DNA from: Arthrobacter sp. AQ5-05
GTDB lineage: Bacteria > Actinomycetota > Actinomycetes > Actinomycetales > Micrococcaceae
Assembly: GCF_003287975.1 (NCBI RefSeq)
Contig: NZ_QMKQ01000002.1
Coordinates: forward strand, 356,331 to 420,330
Length of the DNA stretch: 64,000 bases
Direction: 5' to 3'
A program made the translations under genes and the position numbers. The first letter of the stretch is position 1, and each line of letters begins with the position of its first letter. Of this stretch, positions 19,291 to 28,538 are shown one piece after another. The notes under the pieces are model-generated. The model saw only the letters and a program-made list of their open reading frames with translations, did no database searches and was not told the DNA's origin.

Positions 19291-20247
19291 TTAGTTCCCC
19301 GAGCCAAGTCCCAGGGCGATTCCGTCCAGAATATCGTGCTCCGAGGCCGTCGCGGTGGTGATCCTGCCCGCGCTTGCACCGGCGACCCGTTCCAGGATGC
19401 ACCCGTAGATCAGCGCACCGGCCGCAATCACATCCACCCTCCCGGGGTGCATGTAGCCAAGTGAGGCGCGGGTTTCGCGGTCCGATCCAAGCATGAACGC
19501 AATGGCGGATTCGAGCTTGTCGATGCCCGGTTCGGCCCCGTGGATGAGGCTCGAGTCATAGTGATCCAGTCCCAGCGCGGCGGCGGTGAGCGTGGTGATG
19601 GTTCCGGCCACCCCCACGATGCGGTCCACCGTGGAAAAGTCGACGGTTTCCTGGACCTCGTCGAGCACCGCGTTGACCTGTGCGCGTGCAGCGGCAATGG
19701 TCTCAGCTGTAGGCATGTCGTGGCGCCAGAAGCGCTCGGTGAGCCTGACGCAGCCCATGTCCATGGACCGCGAGGCCACCGGCCCGTTCGCATCCCCCAG
19801 CACGAACTCGGTCGATCCCCCGCCCAGGTCGATCACCAGGATGCGGGTTCCCGGTGCGGCCGGTGCAACGGAGGTCGCCCCGGCAAAGGACAGCGCCGCC
19901 TCGGTGTCCCCGGGCACGACCTCCGGGTCCACGCCCAGGCGCGTGCGGACCCCGGCGACGAACTCGTCGCGGTTGGACGCATCGCGGGTGGCCGAGGTGG
20001 CCACGAAGCGGATGCGGGTGGCCCCGTGCTCGCGGATCATCGCGGCGTACTCGTCGATCGCGGCGAAGGTGCGTTCCAGTGCCTCGTGCGCGAATTCGCC
20101 GGTGGCGTCCACGTCCTGGCCCAGGCGCACCACGCGCATCTGGCGCAGCACATCCTCCAATGCCGGGCCCGCCGGGGTCTGGCGGGTGTCGGCGATGAGC
20201 AGGCGGATGGAGTTGGTGCCGCAGTCGATCGCGGCGACGCGACTCAC
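19291..20247 (-). CDS. ppx: Exopolyphosphatase, Ppx/GppA family
   Basis: A 318-residue ASKHA-fold phosphatase releasing phosphate from polyphosphate or from pppGpp. Phosphate motifs are AAIDCGTNSIRLLIAD at the N-terminus, RIRFVATSATRDASN, and IDLGGGSTEFVLG, and the later GVAGTITTL. It is the short, one-module form lacking the C-terminal HD domain, like M. tuberculosis Ppx2/Rv1026. Start GTG 20247 overlaps the DUF501 stop by four bases, indicating translational coupling within the eno-ftsB-DUF501-ppx operon. Confidence 0.9.
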   Translation of the reverse strand: MSRVAAIDCGTNSIRLLIADTRQTPAGPALEDVLRQMRVVRLGQDVDATGEFAHEALERTFAAIDEYAAMIREHGATRIRFVATSATRDASNRDEFVAGVRTRLGVDPEVVPGDTEAALSFAGATSVAPAAPGTRILVIDLGGGSTEFVLGDANGPVASRSMDMGCVRLTERFWRHDMPTAETIAAARAQVNAVLDEVQETVDFSTVDRIVGVAGTITTLTAAALGLDHYDSSLIHGAEPGIDKLESAIAFMLGSDRETRASLGYMHPGRVDVIAAGALIYGCILERVAGASAGRITTATASEHDILDGIALGLGSGN

Positions 20248-20996
20248 GCGGTGGGCGCTTCGGTCGAACCGGCGGCCGGGTCGTTGGCCGCGGCCTCGCG
20301 GGCGGCGCGCGCAGCTGCCCGCTGGGCCTGCTTGATGGCCGGGTCCACGGACTGGGTCTTCACGTGGCGCGAGCGGTCCTGGCTGGGGGCTTGGCCTTCG
20401 GTGTCCCAGGCCCCTGCGCAATAGCACTTGTCCTTGGTCCACCACTCGGCAATGGCCTCCAGCGCGCGGTCGCCCAGCGGGTTCACGCCCGTGCCGGCGG
20501 CCAGCGAGTGGCCCACCAGCACGTGCAGGCACTTCACGCGGGTGGGCATGCCACCGGCGGAGACCCCCGCGATTTCCGGGACGGCCCCGGTGCCCGAGCG
20601 CTCGCCAATGGCGTCGCGCACGGCCAGGTATTGATCGTGGGCGCGCGTATAGGCGGCGGCCAGCCCGGCATCCTGGCCCAGCTCGGCGTTCATCTCATTC
20701 ATCAACCCGGCGGCCTCGAGGCGCGAGACCGCGGCGGTGATCACCGGGTGCGTCAGGTAGTAGGTGGTCGGGAACGGGATCCCGGAGGAGAGCCTCGGTG
20801 CGGTGGTGGCCACCAGCGGGTTCCCGCAGACGCAGCGGGCGCCGATCTCCACCACGTCGCGCACCGGGCGGTTCAGTTGGCGGGACAGGGTCTCCAGGTC
20901 CGCGGCGCTGGGCACCCGGGCGGCAGCATCGAGTGCTTCGTGGTTTTGGTTCGCGGCGTCCACGGTTGGGAGCATCTCCTCGCGTTGGTGTGTCAT
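20244..20996 (-). CDS. DUF501 domain protein
   Basis: A 250-residue actinobacterial protein of unknown function. The conserved core starts at SAADLETLSRQLNRPVRDV and includes IGARCVCGNPLVATTAPRL, YYLTHPV, GGMPTRVKCLHVLVGHSLAAG, and EWWTKDKCYCA; the several Cys and His suggest a metal site. The C-terminal 45 residues are a charged extension. The start is uncertain: ATG 20996 lacks a clear ribosome site, and the first 20-30 residues are not conserved. It is always found between ftsB and ppx, as here. Confidence 0.82.
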   Translation of the reverse strand: MTHQREEMLPTVDAANQNHEALDAAARVPSAADLETLSRQLNRPVRDVVEIGARCVCGNPLVATTAPRLSSGIPFPTTYYLTHPVITAAVSRLEAAGLMNEMNAELGQDAGLAAAYTRAHDQYLAVRDAIGERSGTGAVPEIAGVSAGGMPTRVKCLHVLVGHSLAAGTGVNPLGDRALEAIAEWWTKDKCYCAGAWDTEGQAPSQDRSRHVKTQSVDPAIKQAQRAAARAAREAAANDPAAGSTEAPTA

Positions 20997-21024
20997 GAAA
21001 AAGGTGTGTGTGCGGCCGTGCGGC

Positions 21025-21870
21025 TCAGTCGGTGGCGGCGCGCTGCGCCGAGTCGAAGAGCGCATCGACCCAGGGCAGGTCGGTGCGGACTTCCTTGGGG
21101 CTCTGGTTGGGCTCGCCGGGTGCTGTTTCCTCGGGCCGGGTGCCGAGGACCATGTAGTTGCGCTCCCCCGGCATGACCAAGTTTATCCGGTCGCGGGCCT
21201 GCTGCTTGATGTACAGCGGATCGTCCCAGCGGGCGATCTGGTCCTTGAGCGCCTCCTGCTCGGCCTGCTTGGCGGCAATCGAGGTGCGCAGCGCGGCAAT
21301 CTCGTCGCGCTGGCGCGCATAGGTGCCGATGCTGGGCACCAGCAGCACCGCGAAGACCGACAGCGCAATGCTCAACGCCAGCAGGCGGCCGGAAAAGCTG
21401 CGCGCCGGAATGGGCTTCTTGGGCCCCGCGGGACCCTTGCGGGGTTCGGGCGGGGCGGCCTGGCCGTCCTTGCGCACGGCACCGGAGAGCAGGTTCCTGT
21501 CCTCGATGCGCCGCTGCGAGGCGCTGGCCTTGGCCTTGGGTTTTGCGGCGGGCTTGGAAGCGGGCTTGGGGCCGGTCCGCGGCTTCGGGGCCGTCTTGGA
21601 TGCGGCGGGCTTCGGGGGAGCCGGAGCGGGCTTGCCCGCGGCGGTCACCCGGCCCAGCGGGACGACCTTGGGACGCGGGGCGGCAGCCGCCGGCTTGGGC
21701 GCCGTCCCTGCCTGGCGGGGTTCTTCGCGGTACGGGCGCGGGCGCTTTGGCGGTGCCTCGGAGGCATCGGCCTCGGGGCCCGGGGCCTGCCGCGGGTCGC
21801 TGTCGGCCCCGCGTGCCGGGCCCTTGGCCGAGGTCCCGGAGCGCGGCATGGGAGGACGTCGCGTGGCCAT
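21025..21870 (-). CDS. ftsB: Septum formation initiator family protein (FtsB/DivIC-like) with long N-terminal extension
   Basis: A 281-residue bitopic division protein. Only the C-terminal half is the FtsB/DivIC module: transmembrane helix at about 164-180 (LLALSIALSVFAVLLVPS), a coiled coil QRDEIAALRTSIAAKQAEQEALKDQIARWDD in pieces, then YIKQQARDRINLVMPGE. The first 155 residues are low-complexity Pro/Ala/Lys-rich cytoplasmic sequence. FtsB bridges FtsL and FtsQ in the divisome. ATG 21870; the neighbour upstream is eno, as in other actinobacteria. Confidence 0.88.
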   Translation of the reverse strand: MATRRPPMPRSGTSAKGPARGADSDPRQAPGPEADASEAPPKRPRPYREEPRQAGTAPKPAAAAPRPKVVPLGRVTAAGKPAPAPPKPAASKTAPKPRTGPKPASKPAAKPKAKASASQRRIEDRNLLSGAVRKDGQAAPPEPRKGPAGPKKPIPARSFSGRLLALSIALSVFAVLLVPSIGTYARQRDEIAALRTSIAAKQAEQEALKDQIARWDDPLYIKQQARDRINLVMPGERNYMVLGTRPEETAPGEPNQSPKEVRTDLPWVDALFDSAQRAATD

Positions 21871-21958
21871 CGTGCTCCTTTGCCCTCTCGGTCCGGAGCC
21901 CTTTTCACATGGCCCCGGGTTCTTCGTCGTCTCAAGCTTTCGGGGGTTAACACAAAAA

Positions 21959-21992
21959 CTCGTGGGGGAACCAAGAATAGTTCCCCCACGAG
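21959..21992 (-). terminator. Terminator after eno
   Basis: Perfect 13-bp stem (CTCGTGGGGGAAC and complement) with an 8-nt loop, followed on the minus strand by TTTTTG, 22 bases after the eno stop. Confidence 0.85.
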
Positions 21993-22013
21993 CCTACGTG
22001 TAATTACGGCTGG

Positions 22014-23366
<1,353 letters not shown>

Positions 23367-23392
23367 CTAGCCTAGCTTGGGCGAGAGCCAGT

Positions 23393-24109
23393 TCACGAAG
23401 TTGTGTCTGGCGTTTCGCCCTCCGCCAATGCAATGCGTTGCTGCACGACATTGCGCAGGGCTCGTTCGGCGTCGAGACCCCGGGATCGGGCCGCGTCGCA
23501 CAGGGCGAGCAGCTGCTCGCCCAGTTCCTGTTCGTTCCCCGGAACGCCGAGGTGCAGCGAATCGGGTGGAGCGACGGAATCCTGGATTGTCTCTGCGCCC
23601 GCGCCAGGCGCGGCACCGGCATCGGTGATCGCCGCGTGCCTCTCGGTGCGGGAGAGGAAGGTTTGGGCATAGAGCAGGGCCGGCAGGTTTTTGGGCATGC
23701 CCGCGGTCGCCGACTCGTTCAGCGGCTTCTCGGCGCGCTTGGCACGGTCCCAGGACTCGATGATCTCGGCGATCGAGTCGGGGAAGCTGTCCTTGAGGCT
23801 GCCGTCGGGGTGGAAGATGTGGGTGTTGCGGCGCACCATCTTCGCGCCCAGGACCGCGGCGATGGAATCGAAGTCGAAGGACCGGCGCTCGGCGCCGATC
23901 GAGGCGTGCAGCACCACCTGCAGCAGGATGTCGCCGAGCTCGGCTTCCAGCTCGGCATCCGGTGCGTGGGTCTCGATGGCCTCGGTGAGCTCGTAGGACT
24001 CCTCGAGCAGGTACCGGACCAGGGATTCGTGGGTCAGCGCAGCGGTCCAGGCGCAATGGGCGCGCAGCCGGGAAATGATCTCGACGAGGCGGTCGACCTG
24101 CTCACTCAC
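23393..24109 (-). CDS. mazG: MazG family nucleoside triphosphate pyrophosphohydrolase
   Basis: A 238-residue house-cleaning enzyme hydrolysing (d)NTPs to monophosphates. The MazG motif is present: CAWTAALTHESLVRYLLEESYELTEAIE, then ELGDILLQVVLHA with the EExxE and ExxD metal residues. The end of the domain is IFHPDGSLKDSFPD. The usual WDxxQTHxSL is changed here to WTAALTHESL, a variant that occurs in actinobacteria. GTG 24109 has GGGAG about eight bases upstream. In M. tuberculosis mazG also lies next to eno. Confidence 0.88.
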   Translation of the reverse strand: MSEQVDRLVEIISRLRAHCAWTAALTHESLVRYLLEESYELTEAIETHAPDAELEAELGDILLQVVLHASIGAERRSFDFDSIAAVLGAKMVRRNTHIFHPDGSLKDSFPDSIAEIIESWDRAKRAEKPLNESATAGMPKNLPALLYAQTFLSRTERHAAITDAGAAPGAGAETIQDSVAPPDSLHLGVPGNEQELGEQLLALCDAARSRGLDAERALRNVVQQRIALAEGETPDTTS

Positions 24110-24492
24110 TGGTGGTTCTCTCCCCGTTGGTGCGAAGGGGTTGTGCGCGCGCCGTTGCCAAGAGCAGCTGGCTGGATGCATAACCCGTGGGCGTCGTTGC
24201 CCGCGTCCAACACTATCGGACACCGGTCGCGCCGGGCCGGCGGGCCGGATCCGATCTCGGTCACATCCCGCGGTGGATGCCCGGGCTTTTGCCTCTCGAT
24301 GTGCAATCCCCATCATCGACTTCCTGCCGCGCCGGCCCTTCGGCGGCCGGGTCGATTCGGTGCTTTCCCGGACGGGCAGGGGGCCTTAAACACCGGGGCC
24401 GGTGCACCGGTGCCCCAAGACGGGCACAGATGCACCGGCGGCCGGTGCCGGGGAGGCGGAAGATCCGCTCCGCCGGGGAGGCGGACGGCTGG
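24110..24492. other. 383-base gap with GC-rich repeats, no gene seen
   Basis: Between mazG and the adenosine deaminase gene there is no supportable gene. The part next to the deaminase stop holds a 14-bp direct repeat (GCCGGGGAGGCGGA at 24447-24460 and 24472-24485) and several CCGGTGC-type inverted repeats that could end transcription. Confidence 0.5.
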
Positions 24493-25695
24493 TTAGTCGT
24501 CGTCCTCGTCGTCGAAGTCCTCGAACTCGTCGTCGCCGTTCTGCGCATCGGACATCTGCTCGTAGGCCTCGTTGATGAAGTCCACCAGTGCCTCGCGTTC
24601 CTCCAGCGGGAGGAAGGCTGCCTCGGCTGCGTTCAGCGTGAGGTCCAGCAGGTCCTCGAGGTCGTAGTCGAAGGCCTCGACCAGCAGCTCGAACTCGTCC
24701 GAGATGGTGGTGCCGCTCATCAGCCGGTTGTCCGGGGAGATGGTGACGTTGAAGCCGGTCTGCACCAAAAGGTCCACCGGGTGCGACTCGATGCCGTCGC
24801 CGAATGCGGCGGTGGCTCCGGTCTGCAGGTTGGAGGACGGGCAGATCTCCAGGGCGATGCCGCGGTCGCGAACCCAGTTGGCGACCGGACCCAAGTTGAC
24901 CAGGCCGGTGTCCTCGCCGACCTCCTCGCCGTCGTCGTCGAGCCCGCCGAACTGGATCTCGATGTCCTCGGCGATGCGCACGCCGTGGCCCAGGCGCTGG
25001 GCCCGGCCGGTGATCAGCGCGTCGCGGATGGAGTCAAGGCCCGCGGCCTCCCCTGCGTGCACGGTGGTGGGGAAGAAGTTCTCGGCCAGCAGGTCGAAGG
25101 CCTCCTTCATGCGCGAGGGCGGGAAACCGTCCTCGGCGCCGGCGATGTCGAAGCCCACGACACCGCGGGAGCGGTGGCGCAGGGCCAGCTCGGCGATCTC
25201 CACGCCGCGGTCGGCCTGGCGCATGGCGGTGACCAGCTGGCCGACCTGGATCGGGGTGCCGGCCTCGGTCAGCCGCTCGCTGGCTTCCTCGAGTCCTGCC
25301 TGCACGGCCTCGACGGCGTCGTCCAGGGACAGGCCTTCGCGCTGGTGCTGCTCGGGCGCCCAGCGCACCTCGGCGTAGACCACGCCGTCGGCGACCAGGT
25401 CCTCGACGAATTCGCCGGCGACTCGCTTGAGCGCGTCCTTGGTCTGCATCACGGCGATGGTGTGTTCAAAGGTTTCCAGGTAGCGCTCGAGCGAACCGGA
25501 GTCGGCCGAGGCCCGGAACCAGGCGCCCAGTTCCTCGGCGTTGGTGCTGGGGAGCTCGTGGCCCGCGGCGGCGGCCAGCTCGACGATGGTTTGCGGGCGC
25601 AATCCCCCGTCGAGGTGGTCATGCAGCGAGACCTTGGGAAGGGCCTTGAAGTCGAAGGAAGGGTCATAGGCAATGTGGATCATCTCGTCAGTCAC
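24493..25695 (-). CDS. add: Adenosine deaminase
   Basis: A 400-residue zinc metalloenzyme converting (deoxy)adenosine to (deoxy)inosine in purine salvage. Zinc and catalytic motifs: SLHDHLDGG (His25, His27), TTVHAGEAAG, RLGHGVRI and the late VTISPDNRLMSGT. It is about 50 residues longer than the E. coli enzyme because of an acidic insertion (FGGLDDDGEEVGEDTG) and a C-terminal tail of almost only Asp/Glu (about 14 residues). GTG 25695. It closes the nucleoside salvage cluster with deoA and cdd; the same trio occurs in mycobacteria next to sdh. Confidence 0.92.
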   Translation of the reverse strand: MTDEMIHIAYDPSFDFKALPKVSLHDHLDGGLRPQTIVELAAAAGHELPSTNAEELGAWFRASADSGSLERYLETFEHTIAVMQTKDALKRVAGEFVEDLVADGVVYAEVRWAPEQHQREGLSLDDAVEAVQAGLEEASERLTEAGTPIQVGQLVTAMRQADRGVEIAELALRHRSRGVVGFDIAGAEDGFPPSRMKEAFDLLAENFFPTTVHAGEAAGLDSIRDALITGRAQRLGHGVRIAEDIEIQFGGLDDDGEEVGEDTGLVNLGPVANWVRDRGIALEICPSSNLQTGATAAFGDGIESHPVDLLVQTGFNVTISPDNRLMSGTTISDEFELLVEAFDYDLEDLLDLTLNAAEAAFLPLEEREALVDFINEAYEQMSDAQNGDDEFEDFDDEDDD

Positions 25696-25781
25696 CCGCC
25701 CAGCCTAGCGGGGCCCGGCGGCTTCCAACAGTGGATCGAGGTGGTGTTGGGTCAAATGTTCACGCAACGCCCACCGGGTGT

Positions 25782-26504
25782 TCAGTTGCCGTCCGAGGCC
25801 ATTGCTTCGGGCTCGGGGTCCTGCCCGGGAACCCGCACCGGGCGCTGTGCCTCCACGCCGCGGCGGTCCCCGGCGGCGTCCGGGTTTTCGTGTTGTGTGC
25901 CGCGGCGGCCCAGCCGGACCAGGACGGCGTGCGAAAGCTTGTCGATCAGGTAGCCCATGACGATGGCCAGGCCCACGGAAAGCCCGATGCCCAGCAGCTG
26001 GTTGTCGTGGAACCAGGCCCCGGCCACCACGCCGATGGCCACCGAATAGCTGGCCCAGGTCAGGCAGCCGGCAACGTCCAGCAGGGTGAAGCGCCGGTGC
26101 GAAAAGCCCGTGGCCCCGGAGCTCAGGTTCACCACGACCCGGCCGATGGGAACGTAGCGGGCCGTGAAGATCAGCATGGCCCCGCGCACGTTCAGCTCGC
26201 GCCGGGCAAAGGCAAAGAGCTTTTGGGTGCGCGGACGGCGCATCCAGCCAAAGCGTTCGGTGCCGATGCGCCGTCCCAGCAGGTAGGCCATCTGGTCCCC
26301 GGCGATCGCACCGGCCGCGCCGGCGAGGATCAGCAGGTAGACGTTGGGGATCCCGGTGCTGGCCGCCACGACACCCAGTGCCACCAGCAGCGTCTCGGAC
26401 GGAAGGACGGGCAGGAAGCCGTCGATGAAGCAAAAGAGGCAAACGACCGGCAGAATCCACCACGCGTTTGCAGCGTGCACGATGGCTTCGTTGATCAGAT
26501 CCAC
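25782..26504 (-). CDS. DedA family membrane protein
   Basis: A 240-residue polytopic protein of the DedA/VTT superfamily, members of which move lipid carriers such as undecaprenyl phosphate across the membrane. The motifs FIDGFLPVLPSETLLVALG and IFTARYVPIGRVVVNLSSG with GDQMAYLLGRRIG are clear, including the acidic and Arg residues needed for function. A charged C-terminal tail of about 45 residues (RRGTQHENPDAAGDRRG) is not conserved. GTG 26504. It lies within the salvage cluster without obvious metabolic connection. Confidence 0.85.
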   Translation of the reverse strand: MDLINEAIVHAANAWWILPVVCLFCFIDGFLPVLPSETLLVALGVVAASTGIPNVYLLILAGAAGAIAGDQMAYLLGRRIGTERFGWMRRPRTQKLFAFARRELNVRGAMLIFTARYVPIGRVVVNLSSGATGFSHRRFTLLDVAGCLTWASYSVAIGVVAGAWFHDNQLLGIGLSVGLAIVMGYLIDKLSHAVLVRLGRRGTQHENPDAAGDRRGVEAQRPVRVPGQDPEPEAMASDGN

Positions 26505-26730
26505 TAGGAAACCGTCTTTCGATTATTTGGTGCGGACCTCGTCAAGTACCCCAAGGAAGAACGTGTCTTGAATCCAGGCTCCGCGTGGTTCCCATTCTCC
26601 CGCATGTTGCACGACGCGCGCATCATTCCGCAGGCTGAATCGCGCCGCGTTGCACCTGGTCCTTTCGGACCAGGTGCGACGCGGGACCCGGGCGGGGCCG
26701 CGGCGGAGTGCCGGTGGGCCCCACGGGGCG

Positions 26731-28044
26731 TCAGGAAGCGGTGATGCGCTCGTGGATCAGCACCATGTCCGGACGGCTTCCGGCCGGGGCAATGGTGGCG
26801 GCCTGCTCGAGGATTTCCCGGGCCCGGTCGAAGCGTTCGGGGGTGTCGGTGAGCATGGTGGCCAGCGGGGCCCCGCGGCGCACCAGGTCCCCGGGCTTGG
26901 CGTGCAGGCGCACGCCGGCACCGGCCTGCACCGGGTCCTGCCGGCGGGCGCGTCCGGCGCCCAGGCGCCAGGCGGCAACACCCACGTCCATGGCATCCAG
27001 GGAGGTCAGCACCCCGTCGGCCTGCGCGTAGATGGTCTCGGATTCCTTGGCCACCGGCAAGGCCGCGTCGTTGTCCCCGCCCTGGGCGGCGATCATCGCC
27101 CGCCATTTGTCCATGGCCCGCCCGTCCTTCAGGGCGGCGGCAACATCCACGTCCGTGACGCCGGCACCGGCGAGCATCTCGGTGGCCAGCGCGATCGTCA
27201 GTTCCACGACGTCGGCCGGTCCCCCGCCGGCAAGCACCTCGATGGATTCCTCCACCTCGATGGCGTTGCCGGCGGTGAGCCCCAGCGGGGTGTCCATGTT
27301 GGTCAGCAGCGCCACGGTGTGCACCCCGGCGTCGGTTCCCAGGTTCACCATGGTGCTCGCCAGTTCCCGGGCGTCTTCCAGGGTCTTCATGAATGCCCCG
27401 GAGCCGACCTTCACATCGAGGACCAGCGCGCCGGTGCCCTCGGCGATCTTCTTGCTCATGATCGAGGAGGCGATCAGCGGGATGGCCTCGACGGTGCCCG
27501 TGACATCGCGCAGCGCGTAGAGCTTCTTGTCCGCCGGGGCCAGGGAGGCTCCGGCGGCACAGATGACGGCGCCGACCTCGGAGAGCTGGCGCATCATTTC
27601 GGCGTTGGTCAAATCCGCACGCCAGCCGGCGATGGCCTCGAGCTTGTCCAGGGTGCCGCCGGTGTGCCCCAGTCCGCGGCCCGAGAGCTGCGGGACGGCC
27701 ACGCCGAAGACCGCGACCAGCGGGGCCAGCGGCAGGGTGATCTTGTCCCCCACCCCGCCGGTGGAATGCTTGTCGGTGGTGGCCAGGGCCAGCCCGGCCG
27801 GAGTGCGCAGCGTGGAGAAGTCCATGCGGTCGCCCGAGTTGATCATGGCGGTGGTCCAGCGGGAGATTTCCGCCCGGTCCATGCCGTTGAGCAGGATCGC
27901 CATGTTCAGCGCCGCCATCTGTTCCTCGGCGATCACCCCGCGGGTGTAGGCGTCGATGGTCCAGTCGATCTGCTCGCCCGACAGCGTGCCGCGGTCGCGT
28001 TTGATGCGGATGATGTCAACGGCGTCAAAGTTCTCGGTGCTCAT
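26731..28044 (-). CDS. deoA: Thymidine phosphorylase
   Basis: A 437-residue pyrimidine-nucleoside phosphorylase cleaving thymidine/deoxyuridine to base and 2-deoxyribose 1-phosphate. Recognised by DIIRIKRDRGTLSGEQIDW, the phosphate site KHSTGGVGDK, the family signature SGRGLGHTGGTLDKLEAI, and the SSIMSKKIAEG and DVKVGSGAFMK blocks. ATG 28044 with GGGAG five bases upstream. It follows cdd on the same strand; deaminated deoxycytidine would be its substrate. Confidence 0.95.
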   Translation of the reverse strand: MSTENFDAVDIIRIKRDRGTLSGEQIDWTIDAYTRGVIAEEQMAALNMAILLNGMDRAEISRWTTAMINSGDRMDFSTLRTPAGLALATTDKHSTGGVGDKITLPLAPLVAVFGVAVPQLSGRGLGHTGGTLDKLEAIAGWRADLTNAEMMRQLSEVGAVICAAGASLAPADKKLYALRDVTGTVEAIPLIASSIMSKKIAEGTGALVLDVKVGSGAFMKTLEDARELASTMVNLGTDAGVHTVALLTNMDTPLGLTAGNAIEVEESIEVLAGGGPADVVELTIALATEMLAGAGVTDVDVAAALKDGRAMDKWRAMIAAQGGDNDAALPVAKESETIYAQADGVLTSLDAMDVGVAAWRLGAGRARRQDPVQAGAGVRLHAKPGDLVRRGAPLATMLTDTPERFDRAREILEQAATIAPAGSRPDMVLIHERITAS

Positions 28045-28066
28045 GAATGCTCCCTTGTCTGAAAAC

Positions 28067-28103
28067 CTTGCCCCGCCCACCGTCAAGGGGCGGGCGGGGC
28101 AAG
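28067..28103 (-). terminator. Hairpin between cdd and deoA
   Basis: A 12-bp stem (CTTGCCCCGCCC and complement) lies in the 63-base gap. It has no T-run and precedes a gene of the same cluster, so it may be a partial terminator or an RNA-processing/stability element. Confidence 0.4.
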
Positions 28104-28107
28104 TGGT

Positions 28108-28524
28108 TTAGAGGTTGTGCGGCCCGAATGCGTCGGGCAGCACCTGGTCCATGGTTTGGATGCCGTGCGGTGTCATCAGCACCATGGCGGAGCCGCGGTG
28201 CTCGGAAAGCAGCTGCCGGCAGCGCCCGCAGGGCATCAGCGCCCTCCCGGAGGAATCCACGCAATAGAAGGCGTGCAGCTTCCCGCCGCCGGTGGCGAAG
28301 AGCTCGCCGACCATGTTGCATTCGGCGCACAGCGTCACCCCGTAGGCGGCGTTTTCCACGTTGCAGCCCGAGACGATCCGTCCGTCCTCGGTCAGCGCCG
28401 CGGCGCCGACCTTGAACTTCGAGTACGGCGCATAGGCCCGTTCCATGGCCGCGACCGCCGTGCGCCGCAGCGTTTCCCACTCGGGCTCGCCAACCTGCGG
28501 AAGGGCTAGGTGCGAATCATTCAT
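28108..28524 (-). CDS. cdd: Cytidine deaminase
   Basis: A 138-residue tetrameric zinc enzyme converting cytidine/deoxycytidine to uridine/deoxyuridine. The sequence shows YAPYSKFKVGAAAL, the substrate motif GCNVENAAYGVTLCAECN with the zinc Cys and catalytic Glu, and PCGRCRQLLSEH with the other two zinc Cys. ATG 28524 lies 15 bases after the upstream permease stop; GGAAGGGAAA-like purines precede it. Confidence 0.94.
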   Translation of the reverse strand: MNDSHLALPQVGEPEWETLRRTAVAAMERAYAPYSKFKVGAAALTEDGRIVSGCNVENAAYGVTLCAECNMVGELFATGGGKLHAFYCVDSSGRALMPCGRCRQLLSEHRGSAMVLMTPHGIQTMDQVLPDAFGPHNL

Positions 28525-28538
28525 GGCCGTTTCCTTCC

